64,000 nt of DNA from Lachnospiraceae bacterium (lineage in GTDB: Bacteria > Bacillota > Clostridia > Lachnospirales > Lachnospiraceae). Both the position numbers and the translations under genes were made by a program. A model generated the notes under the pieces. It did no database searches. It worked only from the letters and a program-made list of their open reading frames with translations, and was not told the DNA's origin. The stretch covers positions 1-64,000 of the forward strand of contig JAETQI010000008.1 of NCBI GenBank assembly GCA_021770755.1, in the 5' to 3' direction. Shown in pieces: positions 53,860 through 61,004 of the stretch; within the stretch, counting starts at the first letter, position 1; each line of letters starts with the position of its first letter.

Positions 53860-53889
53860 TTGACAATTCCCAAATAAACAGATTATACT
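53860..53889 (+). promoter_or_regulatory. promoter of 141-aa protein gene
   Basis: Perfect TTGACA, 18-nt spacer, TATACT at 53884-53889. Upstream, a 12-bp palindrome TGTGAATTCACA lies at 53788-53799 in the shared divergent region. Confidence 0.8.
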
Positions 53890-53924
53890 GTTATATATAA
53901 TCGAGAGGAAGGAGCAGTGTGTAC

Positions 53925-54350
53925 ATGAATGTAGAAGATATTCCAATACCGGCTATGGCAGCGATCAGAGTCAGTAAAGAGGGAAAATCGGCACTTTTTG
54001 AGACGACGATCATTCAGACCACCGATAATAAATATATATATACCATGCCTGTCAGAGTGGATAACAAGCTGGTAAATTTTGAGGCGAAGGGGTTGCTTAA
54101 GGAGATCAAGATCGAGTTTGCGCCGTTTGAGTTTTATGAGTGGAGGAATATATCCATTGTCCGCTTTGTCGAGGATGGCAAGAGCTATCTCAGGATCCGG
54201 ACGACGACGCCCGGATTCAAAGCCATGGCATGGTCCGAGAAGCCGGTGACTTCAATGAAGAAGAAAAAGGAGAATCTGATCAGTGAGGAGGCGCTCGAGG
54301 TGATGAACGCGGCGCAGAACCGCAATCAGACAGAGGGTGAGCAGCCGTGA
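53925..54350 (+). CDS. conserved hypothetical protein, 141 aa
   Basis: Not recognised. A mostly beta-rich protein (ALFETTIIQTTDNKYIYTMP, KIEFAPFEFYEWRNISIVRF, KSYLRIRTTTPGFKAMAW) with a charged helical tail (KKKKENLISEEALEVMNAAQ). No signal peptide or membrane helix. The fold of the first ~105 residues resembles in length and pattern a PilZ-like barrel, but the PilZ RxxxR and DxSxxG motifs are not seen. The start at 53925 follows GGAAGGAGC; a GTG two codons earlier is possible. Strong promoter; its end overlaps the next lipoprotein gene by 4 nt. Confidence 0.7.
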   Translation: MNVEDIPIPAMAAIRVSKEGKSALFETTIIQTTDNKYIYTMPVRVDNKLVNFEAKGLLKEIKIEFAPFEFYEWRNISIVRFVEDGKSYLRIRTTTPGFKAMAWSEKPVTSMKKKKENLISEEALEVMNAAQNRNQTEGEQP

Positions 54351-54742
54351 GAAGAACAGTGATGGCAGCAGTGGTGCTCAGTGTGCTGATGGCGGGCGGC
54401 ATGGGTGGCTGCCAGGGGGATCTGTCCGCGCAGGATCCGGAGGCGTATGTGGACAGTGTCGTCAGCGATATCAAGGCACAGGCTGCGGAGGAGATAAAGA
54501 AGGCTTTCTCGCAGGAAGTCAGTGATTTCTTTCAGAGTGACGATCTGTCGAAGACACTGGGGATCAATGGCGAGGGTCAGGCGAAGATCGAGGAATCGAT
54601 CCGGTCGTTCATCGACGATTACAGCACGGATGAGGAAAAGCTCAGCGAGGCGAAGGAGTCGCTGGAGTCGCTCCTGCAAAATGCGGAAGGACTCTCCGCG
54701 CAGGAGCTACAGGACAGGATAGAAGGGATCTTTGAGAAATAA
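54347..54742 (+). CDS. small lipoprotein, 131 aa
   Basis: Signal peptide of about 21 residues (TVMAAVVLSVLMAGGMGGC) with lipobox GMGGC; the mature part is an acidic, helical ~110 residues (EAYVDSVVSDIKAQAAEEIK, LSEAKESLESLLQNAEGLSA). Not assigned to a family. GTG start overlapping the previous stop (GTGA). It would be anchored on the outer face of the membrane. Followed by a strong bidirectional terminator. Confidence 0.75.
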   Translation: MRRTVMAAVVLSVLMAGGMGGCQGDLSAQDPEAYVDSVVSDIKAQAAEEIKKAFSQEVSDFFQSDDLSKTLGINGEGQAKIEESIRSFIDDYSTDEEKLSEAKESLESLLQNAEGLSAQELQDRIEGIFEK

Positions 54743-54747
54743 AATGA

Positions 54748-54781
54748 AAATAACCCGTATGCTACAGCATACGGGTTATTT
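54748..54781. terminator. bidirectional terminator
   Basis: Perfect 16-bp arms AAATAACCCGTATGCT / AGCATACGGGTTATTT with a nominal 2-nt centre (AC), so the top of the stem opens into a small loop. It serves the lipoprotein gene (+) and contains the stop codon of the HD-GYP gene (-). Confidence 0.9.
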
Positions 54782-55811
54782 CTGCACCTGGTTTTGTCCG
54801 CAGGTCAAAAGATACATTGTTGACAAAGATCGTTGGACGCGACAGGGCGTCCTCGTGGATCTCCGTGATCCGTCCGTTGAGATTTCCGGTCACGCAGACG
54901 CGCCGGTCTTTATACATGTTGGCAATGCGCGTGAGAATGGGGCGGATGCTCGCGCCGTACTTGTCGAAACCCTGCTCCTCAAAGACGCGGATCGCCTGGA
55001 AGGGTGTCAGGGCTACGCGCTGTGCCCTGGGGTGTGTCATCGCCTCGTAAGTGTCGGCGATCGCGGCGATCAGTGCAAAGGGATCGATGCGGCTTTCCTT
55101 TAAGCGGGCAGGGTAGCCGCTTCCGTCGCAGCGCTCATGGTGCATGATCATAACACTGACCACATGCGGTGGGAGCTTTCTGGATTTGACAAGCTCGTAT
55201 CCTAAGTGGATGTGATGCTGCATCTGTATGTATTCCTCGGGCGTGAGCTTGTCGGGCTTCCATAGCAGCTCGTCAGATACCTTTGTCTTACCGATGTCAA
55301 AGATAAAACCGGACACCGTCAGGTTGTCCAGATCCTCATCGTTCATGTCGAGCCACTTGCCAAAGACGTAACACAGCATACCGCAGTTAAAACAGTGGTT
55401 ATAAGTGATCTCGTTCTCATTGGGCATCATATTATAGAGATAATCCAACAGTTGTTCCCCGTTCCTGACGGCAGAGATGATCTCGTCCCGCAGGGAGAGG
55501 AGCCTTGCGATATTGAGTTCCAGACCGGTATCGAGGGTGCGCATGATCCTGTGGAAAGAGTCGAGAGTGACTGTATACACATTGTTGAAACGCTGGAAAT
55601 CCGGATGTGCATGCAGATATTTGTAGTGTGTCAGATCGACCTCGTCGGGTTCGCTCAGGCTGACCTCATCAAAACGGTATTCGTGCAGCGACTGTATATT
55701 TTCCTGTGTCAGAGCAGTATTTGCCTTAAAGAGAATGACATTGTCGGGTGTGTAGATATCTTCATACAATACCATGCCGGGCTTGAGTGATTGCGTGGAT
55801 AATTTGTACAT
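54762..55811 (-). CDS. HD-GYP domain protein with altered HD motif
   Basis: A 349-aa cytoplasmic protein of the c-di-GMP phosphodiesterase type. A ~120-residue N-terminal region (LKPGMVLYEDIYTPDNVILF) precedes the HD-GYP domain: first His in ITYNHCFNCGMLCY, then VSGFIFDIGKTKVSDELLWK, where the HD dyad reads FD, then MQHHIHLGYELVKS, MIMHHERCDGSGYPARLKES and DTYEAMTHPRAQR. Loss of the dyad His removes a metal ligand, so activity may be changed or absent. A ~70-residue C-terminal beta domain follows (RPILTRIANMYKDRRVCVTG). The start at 55811 has AGGAGG just upstream; an ATG five codons earlier precedes that site. Confidence 0.88.
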   Translation of the reverse strand: MYKLSTQSLKPGMVLYEDIYTPDNVILFKANTALTQENIQSLHEYRFDEVSLSEPDEVDLTHYKYLHAHPDFQRFNNVYTVTLDSFHRIMRTLDTGLELNIARLLSLRDEIISAVRNGEQLLDYLYNMMPNENEITYNHCFNCGMLCYVFGKWLDMNDEDLDNLTVSGFIFDIGKTKVSDELLWKPDKLTPEEYIQMQHHIHLGYELVKSRKLPPHVVSVMIMHHERCDGSGYPARLKESRIDPFALIAAIADTYEAMTHPRAQRVALTPFQAIRVFEEQGFDKYGASIRPILTRIANMYKDRRVCVTGNLNGRITEIHEDALSRPTIFVNNVSFDLRTKPGAEITRML

Positions 55812-56114
55812 GAGTCCTCCTTGCATGAGCAGCGCAGGAGCCGTCAGGACTGTCTAAAGGCTCCGATACGTTAATTTTGGCAGATATTTCTATATGAAAT
55901 TATCATATCATAAAACAGGGATGATTGTATAGTTAAAATTAAATAAAGAACTGTCTCGGTAACATAACGAGGAATATGGTAAACATAACTAAAAAGTTAT
56001 GTAAATTTGCACAATTTGGAAAATAAGGATTGATTTATAAAAATACATATGCTACTATTGAGGAAAATGGCTGGGAATAGAAAAAAGGAGTCCCTGCATT
56101 AAATTTTTCTATAA

Positions 56115-56148
56115 GTTATCCACAAAAATGTGCAGGTATGTGGATAAC
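56115..56148. promoter_or_regulatory. pair of inverted perfect DnaA boxes
   Basis: TTATCCACA at 56116-56124 and its reverse complement TGTGGATAA at 56139-56147, both exact matches to the DnaA-box consensus, inside a 10-bp inverted repeat GTTATCCACA / TGTGGATAAC. No dnaA or dnaN is near, so a regulatory or titration site is more likely than oriC. As RNA it would also fold into a hairpin. Confidence 0.6.
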
Positions 56149-56350
56149 CTGCTTGTTTACATAATATTCCATCTAGGTTGATTACGTTTCGGCGCCGGGA
56201 TCCTTAGAGGGAGAATGGGACCGGGAAAGAAACTAATCATAAATTAGCTTTGATTATCTCGGAGGTATGTACATACATGCCAAAGGCACCTTGACAACAT
56301 AACTGCTTATAATAAGGATTATGGATATATGGAACTTGGAAGCTGCTCAG

Positions 56351-56431
56351 GGCTGGGCACGTTCAGAGAGGAATCAGTGCCTGAAGCCAGTCGGAATGGT
56401 GTGGCAGTTTAAGAGAGGTAAACTTGTCACC
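56351..56431 (+). ncRNA. candidate structured leader RNA with twin AGAGAGG loops
   Basis: Hairpin 1: GGCT+GGGCAC pairs with GTGCC+AGCC (56351-56388), loop GTTCAGAGAGGAATCA. Hairpin 2: GGTG and GTTTA pair with TAAAC and CACC (56398-56431), loop AGAGAGG. Both loops present AGAGAGG, a ribosome-site-like sequence. No known RNA family is recognised. No terminator separates it from the following gene, so it is most likely part of that mRNA. Confidence 0.45.
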
Positions 56432-56488
56432 AAAGGGGCGGATCAAAGTTGATATATAACATTGAAGAGGGTTGAAAGGGGAGACAGC

Positions 56489-56704
56489 ATGTTAGTAGCA
56501 AAGAGAGAAGTATCTGAGAGAATTGATATTTTAAACAAGAAACCAATGATCAGAAAGATTCAGGCCACAGGCGAGATGATAGCAGGTTTTTTAAACCCTG
56601 TGACCGGAGAGTTTGAAGTAGCTATGGAGATCAACGATGAGAGGGATATTGACGAATTTCTTGATGAGTATGATCTGTCAGTCGTGATGATTTCCAAAAT
56701 GTAA
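56489..56704 (+). CDS. hypothetical 71-aa protein
   Basis: Not recognised. A small acidic protein (MLVAKREVSERIDILNKKPM, AGFLNPVTGEFEVAMEINDE, FLDEYDLSVVMISKM), no signal peptide or membrane helix. The ATG at 56489 follows AAAGGGGAGACAGC. It has an unusually long structured leader and its own terminator, suggesting controlled expression. It could be a small regulatory or adaptor protein; nothing in it shows a function. Confidence 0.65.
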   Translation: MLVAKREVSERIDILNKKPMIRKIQATGEMIAGFLNPVTGEFEVAMEINDERDIDEFLDEYDLSVVMISKM

Positions 56705-56750
56705 AGTTCATATCTAAATAATTATTAAGGTGTTAATCAAAGCGAGGAGA

Positions 56751-56782
56751 ACGGGGGCAGGAAGGACTGCTCCCGTTTTTTG
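56751..56782 (+). terminator. terminator of 71-aa protein gene
   Basis: ACGGGGGCAG / CTGCTCCCGT, a 10-bp stem with one G-T pair, followed by six T. Confidence 0.85.
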
Positions 56783-56783
56783 C

Positions 56784-56985
56784 ACAGACCCGTGCAGAGG
56801 AAAAATGCCGCTAACGCGGCGCACGGGTCGCGCACGAGTAGGGGAGAGGGACATTCCCCTACCCGATTGGACAGACCCGTGCAGAGGAAAAATGCCGCTA
56901 ACGCGGCGCACGGGTCGCGCACGAGTAGGGGAGAGGGACATTCCCCTACTCGATTGGACAGACATGGGCACCCAGAGGAAAAGGA
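56784..56985 (+). repeat. 87-bp tandem palindromic repeat, two full copies and a partial
   Basis: Copies at 56784-56870 and 56871-56957 differ at one position (ACCCG versus ACTCG); a diverged partial copy (ACAGACATGGGCACCCAGAG) follows. Each unit holds two palindromes: CCCGTGC / GCACGGG enclosing GCCGC-TAAC-GCGGC, and GTAGGGGA / TCCCCTAC. Related to the single inverted copy at 29339-29416. The unit length is a multiple of three and open in the frame of the next gene, but the likely start lies downstream. Confidence 0.9.
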
Positions 56986-56993
56986 GTAAAGCG

Positions 56994-57929
56994 ATGAAGA
57001 GAAAAGATTTTTATATCCCATCGAGGGATGGCGTGCACAGGCTTCATGTGGTGTTGTGGGAGCCGGATGGCGAAGTCAGGGCGGTCGTGCAGATCTCACA
57101 CGGGATGATCGAGATGATCGACCGCTATGAGGATTTTGCACTGTATTTGAACGGACACGGTTATGCGGTGATCGGAAATGACCATCTGGGACATGGGCTG
57201 ACTGCGGGGAACGATGCCGATCTGGGGTATTTCTGCCCCCGGAATATGAGCGCGACTGTTGTGGCGGATCTGCACCGCGTCACGAAATACGCGAAGAAAA
57301 AATATAAGAACAGACCGTACTTTCTGCTGGGACACAGCATGGGCTCCTTTATGGCGAGAAGATATCTGATGACCTACGGCATGGATCTGGACGGCGCCGT
57401 CATCTGCGGCACAGGAAGCCAGAGCCGGCTCGTACTGGCAGCAGGGATGGTCGTGGCAAACGCGATGCGGCTCGTGCTGGGGGACCGTTTCCGCTCCCGG
57501 CTTCTTGAGATGAGCGCGTTTGGCGGCTATCAGAAGCGCATTCCCGAGCCCCGGACGAAGAGTGACTGGATGACGCGGGATGACGCGATCGTGGATTTCT
57601 GCAGGAGCAGTAAGTACTGCAGCTTTCTTTTTACGATCAATGGCTACAGGACGCTTTTTGAGGTGCTCTCCTTTATTCAGAACAGGAAGAATGTCGACAG
57701 GATCCCATCGGAGCTGCCGCTGTTCTTTATCGCGGGCGGGCAGGATCCGGTCGGACATTACGGAAAGGATGTGCGGAAGGTTTCAACCGGATATGAGAAG
57801 GCGGGTGTCGAGGATGTCTCGGTCAAGATCTACCAGGAGGACCGGCACGAGGTGCTCAATGAGCTTGACAGGGATCTGGTCTATAGGGATGTCCTCGCGT
57901 GGCTGGATGCAAAGGTTGCGGGAAAATGA
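56994..57929 (+). CDS. alpha/beta hydrolase, monoacylglycerol-lipase/lysophospholipase-like
   Basis: A 311-aa serine hydrolase of the Hydrolase_4 (S33-like) group. Oxyanion region VVQISHGMIEMIDRYEDFAL, then GNDHLGHGLT, nucleophile elbow LLGHSMGSFMARRYL, acid in FIAGGQDPVGHYG, and His in EDRHEVLNELDRD. No signal peptide, so cytoplasmic. AAGGAG lies 7 nt before the ATG at 56994. The frame stays open upstream through the tandem repeats, but that stretch (basic, Arg/Gly rich, exactly duplicated) is repeat DNA, not protein. tadA overlaps its stop by 4 nt. Confidence 0.92.
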   Translation: MKRKDFYIPSRDGVHRLHVVLWEPDGEVRAVVQISHGMIEMIDRYEDFALYLNGHGYAVIGNDHLGHGLTAGNDADLGYFCPRNMSATVVADLHRVTKYAKKKYKNRPYFLLGHSMGSFMARRYLMTYGMDLDGAVICGTGSQSRLVLAAGMVVANAMRLVLGDRFRSRLLEMSAFGGYQKRIPEPRTKSDWMTRDDAIVDFCRSSKYCSFLFTINGYRTLFEVLSFIQNRKNVDRIPSELPLFFIAGGQDPVGHYGKDVRKVSTGYEKAGVEDVSVKIYQEDRHEVLNELDRDLVYRDVLAWLDAKVAGK

Positions 57930-58429
57930 AGCGGACACAGTTGCTCAGCGAGGACGAAAAATATATGAGGGAGGCTGTCAGGCAGGCAAAGAAGGCATAT
58001 GCGCTCGGGGAGGTGCCGATCGGCTGTGTGATCGTGCATGACGGAAAGATCATCGGGCGCGGCTACAACAGGCGCAATACCGACAAGAGCACGCTCGCCC
58101 ACGCAGAGATCACTGCGATCCGGAAGGCGAGCAGGGTGATCGGGGACTGGCGGCTGGAGGACTGCACTCTGTACGTCACGCTGGAGCCCTGCCAGATGTG
58201 CGCGGGCGCCATTGTGCAGGCGCGCATTCCCAAGGTCGTCATGGCGTGCATGAACCCCAAGGCGGGGTGCGCAGGTTCCGTGCTAAATATTCTCGATACC
58301 CCTCAGTTCAACCATCAGGTGGAGTCCGTGCAGGGGGTCATGGAGGAGGAATGTTCGCGGATGCTTAAGACTTTTTTCAAGGAACTGCGCATCCGGAATA
58401 AGGCGGAGAAGGAACATGCAAATTTGTGA
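57926..58429 (+). CDS. tadA: tRNA-specific adenosine deaminase
   Basis: A 167-aa zinc enzyme converting A34 to inosine in tRNA-Arg(ACG). Zinc and catalytic residues are in LAHAEITAIRKAS (His, Glu) and VTLEPCQMCAGAIVQARIPK (two Cys); the N-terminus EKYMREAVRQAKKAYALGEV and GCVIVHDGKIIGRGYNRRNT are typical. The start at 57926 (ATGA overlap with the hydrolase stop) gives the usual length. The sequence MACMNPKAGCAGSVLNILD matches the family. Confidence 0.96.
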   Translation: MKRTQLLSEDEKYMREAVRQAKKAYALGEVPIGCVIVHDGKIIGRGYNRRNTDKSTLAHAEITAIRKASRVIGDWRLEDCTLYVTLEPCQMCAGAIVQARIPKVVMACMNPKAGCAGSVLNILDTPQFNHQVESVQGVMEEECSRMLKTFFKELRIRNKAEKEHANL

Positions 58430-58449
58430 TACACTTGCAATGGGAAATA

Positions 58450-58458
58450 TGCTATAAT
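58450..58458 (+). promoter_or_regulatory. extended -10 promoter of glycosyltransferase gene
   Basis: TGCTATAAT with a perfect -10 at 58453-58458; the -35 is weak. The ribosome site GGAGG precedes the ATG at 58493. Confidence 0.55.
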
Positions 58459-58492
58459 ATCATTTATAAAACATGAAACGTGGAGGTTTAGT

Positions 58493-59458
58493 ATGGACGA
58501 GATCGCGGTGCTCATTCCCTGTTATAATGAGAGCAGGACAATAGAAAAGGTCGTAAAGGATTTCAGGCGGGCGCTTCCCGCAGCGGTGATATACGTATAC
58601 GACAACAATTCGAACGACGGCACAGATGAGATCGCGCGGCGCGCAGGCGCAGTGGTGCGCTATGAGTATCAGCAGGGAAAAGGAAACGTGATCCGGCGGA
58701 TGTTCCGCGAGATCGATGCAAAGTGCTATGTCATGACGGACGGTGACGACACATACCCGGCGGATGAGGCGGGGAAACTGTGCGAGGCGGTGCTTGAGAG
58801 AAATGCCGACATGGTTGTGGGGGACAGGCTCTCCTCATCCTACTTTGAGGAGAATAAACGGCCGTTTCATAATTTTGGCAACTCGCTCGTGCGCGGTGCG
58901 ATCAACAGCATGTTCAAGAGTGACATCCGCGACATCATGACAGGCTACCGGGCTTTCAGCTACCAGTTCGTGAAGTCGTTTCCGGTGCTCTCCAAGGGGT
59001 TCGAGATCGAGACCGAGATGAGCATTCACGCCATTGACAAAAATATGCGTGTGGAGAATGTCATCATCCAGTACCGGGACAGGCCGGAGGGCAGCGAGTC
59101 GAAGCTCAACACGTACTCGGACGGATTCAAGGTGATCATGACGATCATCAGACTATACAAAAATTATAAGCCGATGGGCTTTTTTTCCTGGATTGCAGTC
59201 GTGCTCGTGCTGATCTCGACAGCTTTTCTGGCGCCTGTGATGGGGGAGTATTTCGACACTGGGCTTGTGGAGCGCTTTCCCACGCTGATCGTGTGCGGTT
59301 TTGTGTACATGGCGGCGATGCAGTCCTTTTTTGCAGGTCTGATGCTCTCTTCCATGAAACAGAAAAATATGCACGATTATGAGATGAGCCTGATCTTTCT
59401 GAACAGGGAGTACAAGAAACTGCTGGAAGTTTGCGGGGACAAGCCCGGGGAAGACTAA
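58493..59458 (+). CDS. family 2 glycosyltransferase, polyprenyl-phosphate type, with C-terminal membrane helices
   Basis: A 321-aa GT2 enzyme. The N-terminal nucleotide-sugar fold reads AVLIPCYNESRTIEKVVKDF and YVYDNNSNDGTDEIARRAGA, with the DxD-type motif MTDGDDTYPADEAGKL and DIRDIMTGYRAFSYQFVKSF in the acceptor region. Two membrane helices follow (FSWIAVVLVLISTAFLAPVM, LIVCGFVYMAAMQSFFAGLM). Related enzymes move a sugar onto undecaprenyl phosphate at the membrane for later transfer to wall or membrane polymers. Acceptor and sugar are not decidable here. The exonuclease gene follows after 4 nt. Confidence 0.9.
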   Translation: MDEIAVLIPCYNESRTIEKVVKDFRRALPAAVIYVYDNNSNDGTDEIARRAGAVVRYEYQQGKGNVIRRMFREIDAKCYVMTDGDDTYPADEAGKLCEAVLERNADMVVGDRLSSSYFEENKRPFHNFGNSLVRGAINSMFKSDIRDIMTGYRAFSYQFVKSFPVLSKGFEIETEMSIHAIDKNMRVENVIIQYRDRPEGSESKLNTYSDGFKVIMTIIRLYKNYKPMGFFSWIAVVLVLISTAFLAPVMGEYFDTGLVERFPTLIVCGFVYMAAMQSFFAGLMLSSMKQKNMHDYEMSLIFLNREYKKLLEVCGDKPGED

Positions 59459-59462
59459 AGCG

Positions 59463-60233
59463 ATGAATATACCAATGAATTATGTCGCCTTTGATATCGA
59501 GACGACAGGACTAAATCCAAAATACGACAAGATCATAGAGATCGGGGCGGTCAGAGTCCGGGGCGGGGAGCCTGCGGACACGTTCTCCACGTTTGTCAAT
59601 CCGGCAAAGAGCCTTCCTGCGCGGATCGTGGAGCTTACGGGCATCCGCGATGAGGATGTCGCAGCGGCGCCGTACATCGACGAGATCCTGGAGGCATTTT
59701 TGCTGTTTGTGGGGGACGATGTGCTTCTGGGGCACAATATTTTATTTGATTATTCTTTTGTCAAGAAGGCGGCAGTGAATCAGAAGCGGACATTTGAGAA
59801 GCAGGGGATCGACACGCTCAGGATCGCCAAGCGGTTTCTGGGCGATCTGGAGAGCAGACAGTTGGGTTTTCTGTGCGACTATTATCAGATCAGCCTGGAT
59901 GCGCACAGGGCTTTCAATGATGCGGTCGCGGCGCATCAGCTCTACGGGATCCTGGCGCGCGAGTACGGGGAGAGCGGCAGCGACATCTTTCAGCCGCAGC
60001 CGTTGATCTATACAGTGAAAAAGGAAAGTCCTGCCACGCCAAAGCAGCTCGAGCTGCTGCAGCGGCTGATCGGGCAGTATCATCTGCGGTGTGAGGCGCT
60101 GACACTCTATCCGGTTGCAAATGTCACGGAGGAGTCGATCGATCTGGAAAAGATCACCAAAAACGAAGCGAGCAGGCTTATCGACAGGCTGCTCGCAAAT
60201 TTTCGACGATCGTATCCTTCAGGAGGGAATTGA
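59463..60233 (+). CDS. DEDDh 3'-5' exonuclease, DnaQ/PolC-epsilon-like
   Basis: A 256-aa exonuclease. Exo I: NYVAFDIETTGLNPKYDKII (DxE); Exo II: LLGHNILFDYSFVKKAAVNQ (Asp); Exo III: DAHRAFNDAVAAHQLYGIL (HxxxxD). The C-terminal ~75 residues carry a SAP-like helical region (SPATPKQLELLQRLIGQYHL). It trims DNA 3' ends in repair or proofreading; stand-alone form. Two in-frame start codons occur (MNIPMNYVAFD); the first is used. Its last 56 nt overlap the convergent gene that follows. Confidence 0.92.
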   Translation: MNIPMNYVAFDIETTGLNPKYDKIIEIGAVRVRGGEPADTFSTFVNPAKSLPARIVELTGIRDEDVAAAPYIDEILEAFLLFVGDDVLLGHNILFDYSFVKKAAVNQKRTFEKQGIDTLRIAKRFLGDLESRQLGFLCDYYQISLDAHRAFNDAVAAHQLYGILAREYGESGSDIFQPQPLIYTVKKESPATPKQLELLQRLIGQYHLRCEALTLYPVANVTEESIDLEKITKNEASRLIDRLLANFRRSYPSGGN

Positions 60234-60786
60234 TGCCCTGCGCCTGTGTGATCAGATGTTCTATCTTTTCCGGTGTGCCCATCTGCTGATAGAGCTGGGC
60301 GAGCAGGTAATAGCTCTTGCTGACATCGGTTCCGGTGGAGACGGCAAACTCGAGAACTTTGACGGCGAGCTCGTCATCCAGATTGTCGTGCAGCATCTCT
60401 GCAAGTTTTTGCAGCAGTGTCACCAGATTTGTGTAATGAAAATCGAAATCGCTTAATATAGTAATATTAGCAGTTCCGTATTCCAGCTTGAGGTCTGTGT
60501 TGGTGTAGCCTGTGAGATTGACGATCTGGGAGCCGGACAAGTCCTTAAGGTCGTTCAGGCAGCCTGCAAGCTCCTCGGTCATGAGCGCGGGCTTCATGGT
60601 GAGCAGCTCTTCCGGGATCGTGATATAGTTCAGGCCGTCGAGCGGTTTCTTGCGCGTGAAGTTTGCTTTCTGCTCCCGGTCCCAGAATTCCCGGTCGATG
60701 TCCTGCTCCTTGCGCTTCGTGCTGCGCAGGGCGTAAGAAAATATAAGACATATAATTGGAAAGCTTGCAAAAATGATAAAATTCAT
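60178..60786 (-). CDS. conserved hypothetical membrane-anchored protein, 202 aa
   Basis: Function unknown. One N-terminal membrane helix at about 2-20 (NFIIFASFPIICLIFSYALR), then a cytoplasmic domain with an early conserved-looking stretch (REFWDREQKANFTRKKPLDG, LNYITIPEELLTM) and a TPR-like helical C-terminus (LLQKLAEMLHDNLDDELAVK, AVSTGTDVSKSYYLLAQLYQ). The gene overlaps the end of the exonuclease gene on the opposite strand by 56 nt, and both overlapping ends read as protein-like sequence. Confidence 0.8.
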   Translation of the reverse strand: MNFIIFASFPIICLIFSYALRSTKRKEQDIDREFWDREQKANFTRKKPLDGLNYITIPEELLTMKPALMTEELAGCLNDLKDLSGSQIVNLTGYTNTDLKLEYGTANITILSDFDFHYTNLVTLLQKLAEMLHDNLDDELAVKVLEFAVSTGTDVSKSYYLLAQLYQQMGTPEKIEHLITQAQGINSLLKDTIVENLRAACR

Positions 60787-60819
60787 ATATAATATCCTTT
60801 CGAAAAGGGGTGAACAGCC

Positions 60820-60930
60820 ATGATGAATATGAACAATAAAAAAACCCAGCGCAAGATCGCTGCTGTCATAGCCATTATCCTGGTACTCGCCATGGTACTT
60901 CCGACGGCTTTGAGTGTTTTTGGCTTCTGA
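60820..60930 (+). CDS. 36-aa single-helix membrane protein
   Basis: MMNMNNKKTQRKIAAVIAII followed by LVLAMVLPTALSVFGF: a basic start and one membrane helix of about 20 residues filling the rest. AAGGGGTG lies upstream of the ATG. I recall similar very short proteins in Lachnospiraceae genomes, but their function is unknown. It lies divergent from the 202-aa protein and before the VanW gene, 74 nt away. Confidence 0.7.
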   Translation: MMNMNNKKTQRKIAAVIAIILVLAMVLPTALSVFGF

Positions 60931-61004
60931 TATATCGAATCACATTATATCACATTATTCGGAACAATGCAAAAAAAACCGATCAAAAATAGGAGTAGGA
61001 ATCT

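Larger units (their letters stand above)
55812..56488 (+). other. non-coding region: AT-rich segment, DnaA boxes, structured leader
   Basis: 677 bp with no plausible gene. 55905-56060 is AT-rich with repeated ACATAAC and an ACATAAC / GTTATGT inverted repeat. A possible promoter is TTGATT at 56031-56036, 16-nt spacer, TACTAT at 56053-56058, which would make a leader of about 420 nt for the 71-aa protein. It contains the DnaA-box pair at 56115-56148 and two hairpins at 56351-56431, listed separately. Confidence 0.6.

Noticed and set aside
55860-56200. Chromosomal or plasmid origin of replication
   Set aside because: Only two DnaA boxes, and no dnaA, dnaN, rep or par genes nearby.
56292-56312. 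TTGACA followed by TATAAT as a promoter before the 71-aa gene
   Set aside because: The spacer is only 11 nt, too short for sigma-A polymerase.
56200-56488. Cyclic-di-GMP or cobalamin riboswitch
   Set aside because: Considered because of the nearby HD-GYP gene and a short AGCCAG-like stretch, but the conserved cores of both classes are not present.
56784-56957. CRISPR-like array
   Set aside because: Units are adjacent without spacers, differ at one base and contain internal palindromes; no cas genes are present.
56730-56993. N-terminal extension of the alpha/beta hydrolase through the tandem repeats
   Set aside because: The stretch is an exact 29-codon duplication of palindromic repeat DNA; the well-placed ribosome site points to 56994.
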